A stretch of 64,000 nt of DNA from Eubacteriaceae bacterium (GTDB taxonomy: Bacteria > Bacillota > Clostridia > Eubacteriales > Anaerofustaceae). Of this stretch, positions 35,429 to 43,506 are shown one piece after another. The notes beneath the pieces were generated by a model, which did no database searches, was not told the origin of the DNA, and worked only from the letters and a program-made list of their open reading frames with translations. The stretch covers positions 1 to 64,000 of the forward strand of contig JAFXKY010000072.1 of NCBI GenBank assembly GCA_017531485.1, given 5' to 3'. Position 1 is the first letter of the stretch. Each line of letters starts with the position of its first letter. Made by a program: the position numbers and the translations under genes.

Positions 35429-36370
35429 TTACATTAAAGCGTCAATGAATGCTGCTACTGTAGCAACTGATTTCGGATGTCTGAGGATAACAGCGTTAGA
35501 ACCTGATGCGAGGCAAGCTGCTGCTGTGCAAACTTCCATGTTTACGCCACGGTCTTCCTGCGGACCCCATGCGGGCATATCAGCTTCGCTTACGAGAGAT
35601 TCTTTAACTCCCCAAGCCTGGCTGCCTACCGGAGTGATGATCGGCATCTGGAGCATGTTATCGTTCTGGCTGAGAGCTGCTGCTTCGATTCTGTCCATAG
35701 CAGAAACTACGTATTCGAAACCGTAACCAGCTGCTGCTGTACCAACGTTCATAACGATGTTAGCTGCGTTTACGCCTACCTGACCGATGAGAACGTTGAG
35801 CTGTTTAGCAAGGTTGATGTCTACTGCTGATTCAGCGCCTACTTTATGACCGTAAGCAAGACCTGCTGATGCAGCTACTGTTTTGTATGTATCTTCTTTT
35901 GCAGACATAACGAGGATGTTTTTGCCTTCGAGTGCGCCTGAAACAGCGTTGAAGAGTTCAACATCTTTTTCGTTGTTACCGCATCCGCAGATTACGAGCG
36001 GAAGATCGATAGCGTCAGCTACTTCTTTAGCTGCTGCAACACATTCTTCTACTGATTTGTTTTCGCCGATCGGGTCAGCGCCTTCAAATGTAAGTGTAAC
36101 GAATGATGCACCTTCTGCAGCTGCAGCTTTAGCAGCGATTTCGCCAAGTGTTGTAGCACCTGCATAGTATTCTTTGATGCAGTCAGCGAATGTTTCTACA
36201 CCAAGGTCTGTGATTTCAATACCAACTACGGGTTTGTTTTCGATCGGAGCGTCGAAAGCGTAAAGCGGGTATACGCATTCTCCTCCAAGTACAATTTTCT
36301 TATCACCGCTGCCGATTTCAACTGTGTTGATTGCAGCATTAAATTTCTGGGGTGATGATTTAAACGGCAT
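35429..36370 (-). CDS. acsD: Corrinoid iron-sulfur protein, small subunit
   Basis: About 313 residues starting MPFKSSPQKFNAAINTVEIG at 36370, which follows GGGAGGACAAC; an in-frame reading 14 codons longer lacks a site. The TIM-barrel sequence (DPIGENKSVEECVAAAKEV, AGYGFEYVVSAMDRIEAAAL, MPIITPVGSQAWGVKES) is characteristic of AcsD. It forms the heterodimer with AcsC. Confidence 0.96.
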   Translation of the reverse strand: MPFKSSPQKFNAAINTVEIGSGDKKIVLGGECVYPLYAFDAPIENKPVVGIEITDLGVETFADCIKEYYAGATTLGEIAAKAAAAEGASFVTLTFEGADPIGENKSVEECVAAAKEVADAIDLPLVICGCGNNEKDVELFNAVSGALEGKNILVMSAKEDTYKTVAASAGLAYGHKVGAESAVDINLAKQLNVLIGQVGVNAANIVMNVGTAAAGYGFEYVVSAMDRIEAAALSQNDNMLQMPIITPVGSQAWGVKESLVSEADMPAWGPQEDRGVNMEVCTAAACLASGSNAVILRHPKSVATVAAFIDALM

Positions 36371-36418
36371 TTTTGGTTGTCCTCCCTGTAAAATATATAA
36401 AATTATTATCACAAACTC

Positions 36419-37189
36419 TTAAATACCGAGCTTGCCCATAATTTCCCAAAGTGCTTTCTTTGACGGTGTTTCGTCAGAAAGTGTTGCTGTCGGAACGCCT
36501 TCTCCGTCAGCTTCAAAAATCATTTCGTCCTGCGGCACAACACCTGCAAGATCGAGGTTGTATTTAGCGATCTCTTCGAGAACGCCCTGTGTGAGTTCTC
36601 CGTTGGGAGCTCTGTTGACGATGAGTTTTACATTCTTCGCCTTGATGTTTACGTTGTCTACAAGTTCAGCAATTCTTCCTACTGCCTGGATACCTCTTCT
36701 TGAGCAGTCGCTTATCAAGAATAACGTATCGATTCTCGGAAGAATACCTCTGGCAATATGTTCCATGCCGGCTTCATTGTCAACAACCATTGTTTTGTAG
36801 TTGCCAACGAGTCTCTGGATCTGAGTCTTAAGAACTCCGTTTACATAGCAGTAGCATCCTTCGCCCTGAGTCTTACCCATTACAAGCATATCAAAGTCAT
36901 CATCTTCGATGAGAGCCTGCGAAAATTTCATATTCATGTAATCCATTTTCGACATTCCTGCAGGAATGGGGCTGACAACAGCGAGTTCTGCTCTGGCAAC
37001 TTCTTCACGGATATCTCCGAGTGTCTGCTCAACTTCAACACCTAAAACTTCATTGAGGTTTGAGTTTGCATCGGCATCAACTGCCAATACAGGCGTTTTT
37101 TTGGTTTTGCACAGATAGTCGATCATAAAACCACAAAGCGTAGTCTTACCCGTTCCGCCTTTGCCTGCCACAGCAATCGTATATGTCAT
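36419..37189 (-). CDS. cooC: CooC/AcsF-type nickel-insertion ATPase
   Basis: The 256-residue MinD-like ATPase has the deviant P-loop VAGKGGTGKTTL near residue 7 and GEGCYCYVNGVL, whose Cys-x-Cys pair matches the nickel-binding cysteines of CooC. VVDNEAGMEHIARG is typical of the family. It should deliver nickel to acetyl-CoA synthase and/or CO dehydrogenase. It heads the operon with acsD, acsC and acsE, under a promoter 73-100 bases upstream and a leader that folds. Confidence 0.93.
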   Translation of the reverse strand: MTYTIAVAGKGGTGKTTLCGFMIDYLCKTKKTPVLAVDADANSNLNEVLGVEVEQTLGDIREEVARAELAVVSPIPAGMSKMDYMNMKFSQALIEDDDFDMLVMGKTQGEGCYCYVNGVLKTQIQRLVGNYKTMVVDNEAGMEHIARGILPRIDTLFLISDCSRRGIQAVGRIAELVDNVNIKAKNVKLIVNRAPNGELTQGVLEEIAKYNLDLAGVVPQDEMIFEADGEGVPTATLSDETPSKKALWEIMGKLGI

Positions 37190-37211
37190 TGCGGTCCTCC
37201 TTTGAAATTTC

Positions 37212-37233
37212 TGTCATAGCATCAGCTACGACA
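37212..37233 (-). other. Leader hairpin in the cooC-acs mRNA
   Basis: In the minus-strand leader, TGTCGTAGC-TGAT-GCTATGACA forms a 9-bp stem (one G-U) with a four-base loop about 25 bases before the cooC start. A GC-rich stretch (37239-37254) precedes it. This could be a regulatory RNA; I do not recognise a class. The 300-base gap 37190-37489 otherwise holds the two divergent promoters. Confidence 0.45.
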
Positions 37234-37261
37234 ACCAAGCGCAGTCGCCCACGCTTAAACA

Positions 37262-37290
37262 ATTATATATGCTCGCACGAAATTTTGCAA
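37262..37290 (-). promoter_or_regulatory. Promoter of the cooC-acsDCE operon
   Basis: TTGCAA, a 17-base spacer and TATAAT on the minus strand. A start near 37255 gives a leader of about 65 bases. Confidence 0.7.
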
Positions 37291-37451
37291 GGTTTTTGTT
37301 TAAAATTTTACTCAAAATTGCACTTAAAATATGGTCAATATCCTAAATTTAAGCTCTTTATGAAATATTTTACCACAGAGTTTGAATAATATACCAAACC
37401 ATAAAAAAGCTTTTTCAAAAAACACATCGGGGAAAATATACCCGTTCACAT

Positions 37452-37480
37452 TTGAATCTTTCCGGGCTTAGTGATATAAT
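37452..37480 (+). promoter_or_regulatory. Promoter of the UPF0280 gene
   Basis: TTGAAT (37452-37457), a 17-base spacer and TATAAT (37475-37480), 19 bases before the start codon. Confidence 0.8.
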
Positions 37481-37498
37481 ACCACAGAGGTGACAATT

Positions 37499-38206
37499 AT
37501 GCAAAGATTTTATCGCGACAACATGTCCGCTGACGAACTTATATATTACCGTGTCGTCTATAAGGAAACCGACCTTTACGTTGCAACCGCAGACGACAGA
37601 CGCGATGAATGTATGGATATCATCACATCCCTGCGCACTGAGCTTGAAGAGTACATTTCCCGCCACAAAGGCTTTCAGTCCGCCCTCGCGCCAATATCCC
37701 TTTACAAGGATGCACCGGTTATTGCCGTAAAGATGGCAGAGGCCGCAAGAGCTGCAAAAGTCGGTCCGATGGCGGCCGTTGCGGGAGCATTTTCCCAGAG
37801 TCTTTCGGAAAAACTCGGCAATCCGGACGAGCTCATCATCGAAAACGGAGGAGATCTTTATATCCGCTCAAAACACGACCGCACCATCAGTATCTATCCC
37901 GGAGAGAACCGATTCAAAGGCAAGCTCAGGTTTCATTTCGATGCGGACAGTTTTCCTTTGTCCGTCTGCACGTCTTCTGCAAAGCTCGGTCATTCCCTCA
38001 GCTTCGGAAAAGCAGACAGTGTGACGATCATTTCCCACGATGCATATCTCGCCGACGCTATGGCAACGAGCGTATGCAATATGATAAGGACCCCGGAAGA
38101 TATCCCGAAAGCCCTTGAATTTGCACAAAGCGTTGACGGAGTTCTCGGCGCGGTTGCAATAATAGACGACAAACTCGGGGCGTTCGGGCTTGTTAAGTTC
38201 GTATAA
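37499..38206 (+). CDS. UPF0280 family protein
   Basis: A 235-residue ApbE-like protein of the UPF0280 family: KMAEAARAAKVGPMAAVAGA and a middle ENGGDLYIRS correspond to the conserved family signatures, and KLGHSLSFGKADSVTI follows. Related proteins occur in methanogens and acetogens, and ApbE itself transfers flavin; the function of UPF0280 is unknown to me. It is divergent from cooC, which hints at a role linked to the acs system. The ATG at 37499 is eight bases from AGAGG; a GTG at 37490 is inside that site and unlikely. Confidence 0.85.
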   Translation: MQRFYRDNMSADELIYYRVVYKETDLYVATADDRRDECMDIITSLRTELEEYISRHKGFQSALAPISLYKDAPVIAVKMAEAARAAKVGPMAAVAGAFSQSLSEKLGNPDELIIENGGDLYIRSKHDRTISIYPGENRFKGKLRFHFDADSFPLSVCTSSAKLGHSLSFGKADSVTIISHDAYLADAMATSVCNMIRTPEDIPKALEFAQSVDGVLGAVAIIDDKLGAFGLVKFV

Positions 38207-38211
38207 AAAAC

Positions 38212-38243
38212 AAAAGTCTTCATGACGAGATGAAGACTTTTTT
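38212..38243 (+). terminator. Terminator of the UPF0280 gene
   Basis: A 12-bp stem, AAAAGTCTTCAT / ATGAAGACTTTT, with a six-base loop and T tail. Confidence 0.88.
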
Positions 38244-38338
38244 ATTTGTATAAACATAGTGCGGACAGATCTTCAGGCAGTTTGTCCGTTCATCCGGCCT
38301 GCATTACAGCCACATCCATGCCGGCTGCACACATAGCG

Positions 38339-38800
38339 TCACCATTCATAAGCAATATCCACACTTTTGGCGTATACGGTAACAAACGGAAATGAATGAT
38401 CATGTCGTCTGAAAAACACCCATTGTTCATTATCTTCACCGAAATGATAAAGTCCGTCTGATATGAACAATTCGATCCGGACACCATTGTCCATACATAT
38501 AACAACATCATGAAGGGGATTTACTCTTACGGACAAGACAGTACCGCCAATGATCATGTCTTTGTATTTACCGACAAAATACCATTCGTCGTTATTTTCT
38601 GCGTTTACCCCGTCCCAGCTCTGATAATCAGAAGTCGTCGTTATGATCTCATCATTCATGACGATCCGCGTCAGACATTGGGAATGCAACGAATATTCAC
38701 CAAAAGAAAACATCATCATCTCGCACGCAAGCGAGAGATCATCCAGCCGTTTTCCGACAATATCATTAATCAGTTTTTCTGTTTCTGTAGTATGTACCAT
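38339..38800 (-). CDS. Uncharacterised small cytoplasmic protein
   Basis: A 153-residue protein rich in beta structure (EMMMFSFGEYSLHSQCLTRI, VLSVRVNPLHDVVICMDNG). The pattern resembles small sheet proteins seen among immunity families, without a firm match. It stands alone; ATG at 38800. Nothing in the neighbourhood gives a function, and 38244-38338 shows no further feature. Confidence 0.65.
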   Translation of the reverse strand: MVHTTETEKLINDIVGKRLDDLSLACEMMMFSFGEYSLHSQCLTRIVMNDEIITTTSDYQSWDGVNAENNDEWYFVGKYKDMIIGGTVLSVRVNPLHDVVICMDNGVRIELFISDGLYHFGEDNEQWVFFRRHDHSFPFVTVYAKSVDIAYEW

Positions 38801-38846
38801 TATTCCCTTTCAAAATGTATGATAAAGACATATTCACGTATAATTT

Positions 38847-39878
38847 TTACTTGCAATACGCAACAAGCAGTCTGAGTGTGTTTTCCACTCCGTCCTTATG
38901 GCTTCTTTCATATCCGTGGGAAGCATAGACTCCCGCGCCGATAAGGCCGTGACGGACGTCATAACCTGCTCTTAATGTCACATCGACGTCTGAACCGTAA
39001 AACGGATATACGTCGACGGCAAAATTGATGTCGTTGTCTTTCGCAGCCTTTATAAGTCCCGTTACGACGTCGTAGTTATACGGTCCCTGAGAATCCTTGG
39101 CGCATATCGACACCATATGTTCATCACATTCAAGTCCGTCGCCGACACATCCCATATCTACCGAAATAACTTCCGTAACTCCTTCGGGAATTGACGTTGC
39201 GCCGCCGTGACCGACTTCTTCATATACGGTGATAAGGTGATACTGTCTGTTTTCAGGCTCTACGTCGTTTTCTTTAAGATATTTCGCATATCCCAGCAAT
39301 ATGCCTACGCTGAGTTTGTCATCAAGAAAACGGCTCTTGATATATCCCTTCTCCGTAACAGTAGTTCTCGGATCAAAGCAGACAATGTCGCCGACCATGA
39401 TCCCGAGCTTCTGAGTATCTTCCTTGGAATGTACCGGTTCATCAAGCACCACTTCCATATCCGGGAAACTTCTCTTTGTGTCGTTATAACTTCCGTTTAC
39501 GTGCAATGATGCGTTGTTGAGCTGGAAGGTTCCTTCGTATATTCCGTCAAAGCGCGTTACGATACGGCAGTTTTCCGCTTCAGCATTGTTCGGATTCATT
39601 CCCCCGAGGGGAGAAACTTTCAGACTTCCGTTGCTCTTGATGCCGCATACCATTGCTCCGAGAGTGTCGACGTGTGCCGCAAGGACGATTCCGTTATCCT
39701 TGTTTTTGCCGCCGATGTCTACGATAACGCCGCCTTTGACTGTCATCTTCGGTTCATAACCCATTTTTCTGTATTCTTCCATGACAAACTCCGCCGCATT
39801 TTTTGTGTATCCGCTGGGGCTGTCCACTGCAAGAAGACGGCAGGTCACATCGGTAATATAGTCCACATATTTCTTCAT
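38847..39878 (-). CDS. M42-family aminopeptidase
   Basis: About 343 residues. The dimetal ligands of the M42 glutamyl aminopeptidase/deblocking family are visible: AAHVDTLG near 69, FLDDKLSVG near 180, YEEVGHGGA with catalytic Glu near 212, VDMGC near 235 and YASHGYERSH near the end. It trims peptides in the cytoplasm, probably as a dodecamer. ATG at 39878 is preferred to a GTG four codons upstream. Confidence 0.87.
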   Translation of the reverse strand: MKKYVDYITDVTCRLLAVDSPSGYTKNAAEFVMEEYRKMGYEPKMTVKGGVIVDIGGKNKDNGIVLAAHVDTLGAMVCGIKSNGSLKVSPLGGMNPNNAEAENCRIVTRFDGIYEGTFQLNNASLHVNGSYNDTKRSFPDMEVVLDEPVHSKEDTQKLGIMVGDIVCFDPRTTVTEKGYIKSRFLDDKLSVGILLGYAKYLKENDVEPENRQYHLITVYEEVGHGGATSIPEGVTEVISVDMGCVGDGLECDEHMVSICAKDSQGPYNYDVVTGLIKAAKDNDINFAVDVYPFYGSDVDVTLRAGYDVRHGLIGAGVYASHGYERSHKDGVENTLRLLVAYCK

Positions 39879-39969
39879 GGTATTTCTCACTTTCCTGTTA
39901 TTTGTTCAATAAATTCATTATAGCATATATGAGTATGAAATCACATAAAAAGAGATAACTCACCCCGAT

Positions 39970-40338
39970 TTATTCCTCCGTCACATCCACAGAACTCTTT
40001 GTGAGAGCGATCAGTTCATCTTTGGTAAATTCCTTATATCTTCCGTCGGAAAACATGGTATTTGTCGTATCGGGAATATTCTTCATAATCTTACCGGGAT
40101 CGATCTGTTTATCCGGGAGAATGAGATTTCCTTCCTCATCTTCCGATTTATACACGCAAAAGATAAATTCATTACTTTCAAAATCAATACTGAAAGAATT
40201 CGTAACTTCCAATGGATCCACGTCGAAATACTCTTCCTGATCCTCGATGAATTTTTCATATACAAACTCAAAGAGTGCATCTTTGCTGATTTTGATAACT
40301 CTTACATTATTTTCACTCAGGTTCTTTTTCATCTTCAT
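39970..40338 (-). CDS. Uncharacterised small acidic protein
   Basis: The 122-residue protein starts MKMKKNLSENNVRVIKISKD at 40338, where GGAGG lies six bases upstream; a longer reading has no site. It is acidic, with FIEDQEEYFDVDPLEV and a helical C terminus. I do not recognise it, and it has no obvious partner gene. Confidence 0.65.
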   Translation of the reverse strand: MKMKKNLSENNVRVIKISKDALFEFVYEKFIEDQEEYFDVDPLEVTNSFSIDFESNEFIFCVYKSEDEEGNLILPDKQIDPGKIMKNIPDTTNTMFSDGRYKEFTKDELIALTKSSVDVTEE

Positions 40339-40503
40339 ATACGTCCTCCATAACACTATGCTGATAAAATATTGACATATTTCATACAAAAATGACAGAT
40401 ACCTATTTATGCATTAAAACTCCGCAGGCATGCGTATTTTACGGATTTCACAATGAAAAACTTCAAGCCACGCCGGATGCCGGATAGTACTGATCCGCCA
40501 CAA

Positions 40504-40893
40504 TCACTTCCCGATCAGCGTCATATAATAACGGGCAACTTCCTCGGGGGTATGTTTTGTATCTTCCTTCATCCACCACTTGATGGTCTCGGCAAACGAT
40601 CCGGAAAGATATTGCAAAAGAAGATCCTCCGGGATCTCAGACATGAATTCATCCGTATATCTCAAAAACAGTTCGCAAAGATACCTCTTCAGAAACCCGA
40701 CAAACAGTTCCCCGCTCTCACCGCCGAGGATCACCTTCAGATTCGCTTTACTTTCCCTGATATGATAAAGAATCGGTCTTATCAGCTGCAGCGCAGCAAA
40801 CGCATCGCTCCTTAACAATTTCGAGATCGTTGCAACATCACTGATTGCATTATTGATTTTCAGGGAATCCATATCACGACGCCTTGCCTCCAC
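40504..40893 (-). pseudogene. TetR-family C-terminal domain without its DNA-binding domain
   Basis: About 130 residues match the ligand domain of TetR regulators (LKVILGGESGELFVGFLKRY, then LSGSFAETIKWWMKE and a final ARYYMTLIGK). The N-terminal helix-turn-helix of about 50 residues is missing: upstream the frame gives unrelated sequence and a stop at 40948-40950. A GTG at 40893 is the only start and has no good ribosome site. It is probably a decayed gene. Confidence 0.7.
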
Positions 40894-40958
40894 CGGGGAT
40901 AAATAGACATATATACGAAAAATGACAGGATATTTTCCTGTAATTTTTCATTTATGTT

Positions 40959-41561
40959 TTAATACGTAAAATTCCTCTTTCTGTCGCATTGATACCGTAA
41001 AACTTCCAGATGCCCGAAATCATCCGGATCAAAACTTTTGTCCGCGGTGTTGAACTCAATGGACAGGCGTTTCAGACTTCTGCAGTTTTTCAGGGGAGTA
41101 ATGGTCTTTACGGTATATTTGTTATGCATCGAGCTGAACAAAAGCAGTTCCTCAAGATTCGGCGCGTATTGAATCTCTTCGAGATCATAAAGCAATTTCT
41201 TGCAGTCTGAGATCATTATTCCCTGCAGGTTTTCGTTTTTTCTCATATCCCACAATTTTTCTCCACTGACATTATAAAACAAAAGATATTTCACCTTCCT
41301 GAGAGAAGAAAGCGCGGAGAGATCTTTGACTTTTGTGTTCTGAAAGAAATATATGGATTGGAAATTATCTCCGTAATTTTTTATAAAATAATCAAACTCA
41401 TTCTGAGTAAGGTTGCTGACCTGAACAGACGACACTCCCGCATGATACTTCATCTCCTCGTCAATATCGGACAGTGCCTTTGTCGGATTTGCAGAAAATG
41501 TAATTATCTGTTTTGATTCATAAGCCATTGCGGAAAATTCATGCAGATCAAATTCGCTCAT
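40959..41561 (-). CDS. Leucine-rich-repeat-like protein of unknown role
   Basis: The 200-residue protein has irregular leucine-rich repeats in its middle (LSALSSLRKVKYLLFYNVS, NLQGIMISDCKKL, NLEELLLFSS, CRSLKRLSIEF). It has no signal peptide. Similar short LRR proteins are seen in Clostridia, sometimes as immunity-like genes. It has a GGGGAG-type site before the ATG at 41561. Neighbours suggest nothing more. Confidence 0.7.
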   Translation of the reverse strand: MSEFDLHEFSAMAYESKQIITFSANPTKALSDIDEEMKYHAGVSSVQVSNLTQNEFDYFIKNYGDNFQSIYFFQNTKVKDLSALSSLRKVKYLLFYNVSGEKLWDMRKNENLQGIMISDCKKLLYDLEEIQYAPNLEELLLFSSMHNKYTVKTITPLKNCRSLKRLSIEFNTADKSFDPDDFGHLEVLRYQCDRKRNFTY

Positions 41562-41676
41562 TTCTGTCTCCCCTTTTTATTATCATACCACACAAAATAA
41601 AAATTTCAATTAATCATTTTTATAATTGCCCCGTCAGGCAAAGAGTGGTAATATATCAGCGTAAAGGAATGATGAT

Positions 41677-42567
41677 ATGGAAAAATGTAATCTTTGTCCG
41701 CGAAAATGCGGCGTTGACAGAACAAAATATAAGGGATACTGCCAAAGCTCCGATAAGATAAAGCTTGCAAGGGCGGCGGCACATTATTGGGAAGAACCGA
41801 TGATCTCCGGGGAAAACGGCTCCGGCGCGATCTTCTTTTCAGGCTGCACTCTCGGATGTGTTTATTGTCAGAACAACGAGATCTCTCATGAAGGAGTCGG
41901 AACGGAGATAACGCCCGAAGAATTAAAGGATATCTTCTTCCGTCTTAAAAACGAAGGATGCCACAACATAAATTTAGTTACAGCGGATCATTATATGCCA
42001 CTCATTAAAAAAGCCATCGACATGGCTAAATGCGAAGGCTTTGATCTTCCGTTTATATTAAATACCGGCGGTTACCTTACAAGGCAGTTCGTAACATCCC
42101 TTGACGGATATATTGACATATTCCTGACGGATTTCAAGTATCTCTCCGAAGAGATGGCAAAGCGCTATTCAAAGGCGGAGAACTATCCGCATTTCGCAAA
42201 AGAAGCGCTTGAAGAGATGGTGAAGATGTATCCGGAATGTGTTTATGACGAGGACGGAATGATGAAAAAAGGCGTCGTCGTCCGCCACCTCGTTCTTCCG
42301 GGATATGCAGAGGAATCGAAAGCTGTGCTGAAATATTTATGGGAAACGTACGGTGACAGCATTGTTTATTCCATAATGGGTCAGTATACTCCCCTCTCTC
42401 AGAATTTGAAGAACCACCCGGAAATAGACCGCAGGCTGACGGAAGAAGAGTATGATTCCGTCACAGACTATGCATGGGATATCGGAATCGAAGACGCGTT
42501 CATCCAGCTCCCCGGAAGCGATACGGAAGAATATATCCCGGATTTTGATAATACGGGTGTAAACTGA
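41677..42567 (+). CDS. Radical SAM protein of the PflX/COG1313 type
   Basis: A 296-residue protein with an N-terminal cysteine set (CNLCPRKCGV and GYC) and the radical SAM motif FSGCTLGCVYCQNNEIS (C-x3-C-x2-C) near 55. It is of the COG1313 family related to pyruvate formate-lyase activating enzymes. Its target is unknown; no glycyl-radical enzyme is nearby. ATG at 41677 follows AAAGGA. It has its own terminator. Confidence 0.85.
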   Translation: MEKCNLCPRKCGVDRTKYKGYCQSSDKIKLARAAAHYWEEPMISGENGSGAIFFSGCTLGCVYCQNNEISHEGVGTEITPEELKDIFFRLKNEGCHNINLVTADHYMPLIKKAIDMAKCEGFDLPFILNTGGYLTRQFVTSLDGYIDIFLTDFKYLSEEMAKRYSKAENYPHFAKEALEEMVKMYPECVYDEDGMMKKGVVVRHLVLPGYAEESKAVLKYLWETYGDSIVYSIMGQYTPLSQNLKNHPEIDRRLTEEEYDSVTDYAWDIGIEDAFIQLPGSDTEEYIPDFDNTGVN

Positions 42568-42569
42568 AC

Positions 42570-42603
42570 AGATCCCCTTTCAAATCGGAAGGGGATCTTT
42601 GTT
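42570..42603. terminator. Terminator between convergent genes
   Basis: AGATCCCCTT / AAGGGGATCT (42570-42579 / 42589-42598) with a nine-base loop and TTTG on the plus strand. Confidence 0.75.
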
Positions 42604-42612
42604 ATTGTAATA

Positions 42613-43371
42613 TTATTTTAAAAGTTTCTTTTCGATTTTTTTGATATTCTTCTTTATGCACATCTGAATATCTTTATCGGGATCGTCAACATATTCATTC
42701 AGAAAATCGAGAACTTCCTGCTCTGCGAAATATCCAAGACAATTAATACCATGGAATTTAAGCTCTCGCCTGATGTAGCCCATTTGTCTGTCGACATATT
42801 CATCTTCCGTCGTAAACCCGCAATCCGCCGCCGAAACATTTTCGGAAAAGAAATATCTGAAAGCAAGTTCTTTCATTCCCGGAATCTTCCATGACGCGAG
42901 CATCTGTGTCGTAAGCGGCAGATAATACGCATCTCTCGGATTATTGACAAGCTCAAACAGCTCTTTTTTCAGGCGTTTCGGACGCAGCTTTATAAACATA
43001 TTATCATACTGAACAAATATGAATGCAGGAGCAGGGCTTCCCGGAGAAGCGATGTATTCATCGGAATTTTTGAATTCGAAATATGACTTCAGGGTAAGTT
43101 CCGCGGCTTTCGGAACCTTATCAACAACGATCTGCATGAGCAGGACAGCCTTGATTGTGAGAGAATCAAATCTTTCGACATATTTTGCCATTATCGGTCC
43201 GCTTCCCTTGATGTTATACGCATTAAGTTCCGCAAGATAATGAAAATCCGTGCCTGTAAATGCGTTGATTTCTTCCAGAAGCTCATCCAGCACTATTCTG
43301 TCCGCTTCGGAATAAATGCTTGATTTTTTTTCTTCTTCTATGCTGTCACGCAGCAATACCGATCTTTCCAT
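42613..43371 (-). CDS. Uncharacterised helical protein
   Basis: A 252-residue, mostly helical cytoplasmic protein (LDELLEEINAFTGTDF, GPIMAKYVERFDSLTIKAVL, ELKFHGINCLGYFAEQEVLD) ending in a lysine-rich helix (CIKKNIKKIEKKLLK). The later half looks like HEAT-type repeats. I do not recognise a family. The ATG at 43371 follows GGAGC. Monocistronic. Confidence 0.7.
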   Translation of the reverse strand: MERSVLLRDSIEEEKKSSIYSEADRIVLDELLEEINAFTGTDFHYLAELNAYNIKGSGPIMAKYVERFDSLTIKAVLLMQIVVDKVPKAAELTLKSYFEFKNSDEYIASPGSPAPAFIFVQYDNMFIKLRPKRLKKELFELVNNPRDAYYLPLTTQMLASWKIPGMKELAFRYFFSENVSAADCGFTTEDEYVDRQMGYIRRELKFHGINCLGYFAEQEVLDFLNEYVDDPDKDIQMCIKKNIKKIEKKLLK

Positions 43372-43470
43372 ATTATGCTCCGGTTTTTCAGTTATAGGGC
43401 TCAGGCAAAACCCTTGTAAATATAATACACCATATCTGAGAACTCTGCAATATTGTATGAATGCCTTACA

Positions 43471-43501
43471 AAATTGTCGTCGCAGAATTTTCCGCGACGA
43501 C
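43471..43501 (-). terminator. Hairpin after the MATE gene
   Basis: GTCGTCGC / GCGACGAC with a ten-base loop, followed by AATTTTG on the minus strand. The tail is imperfect. Confidence 0.6.
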
Positions 43502-43506
43502 AGTCA

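Noticed and set aside
37239-37254. Cobalamin or THF riboswitch in the cooC leader
   Set aside because: The leader is only about 65 bases and lacks the conserved boxes of either class.
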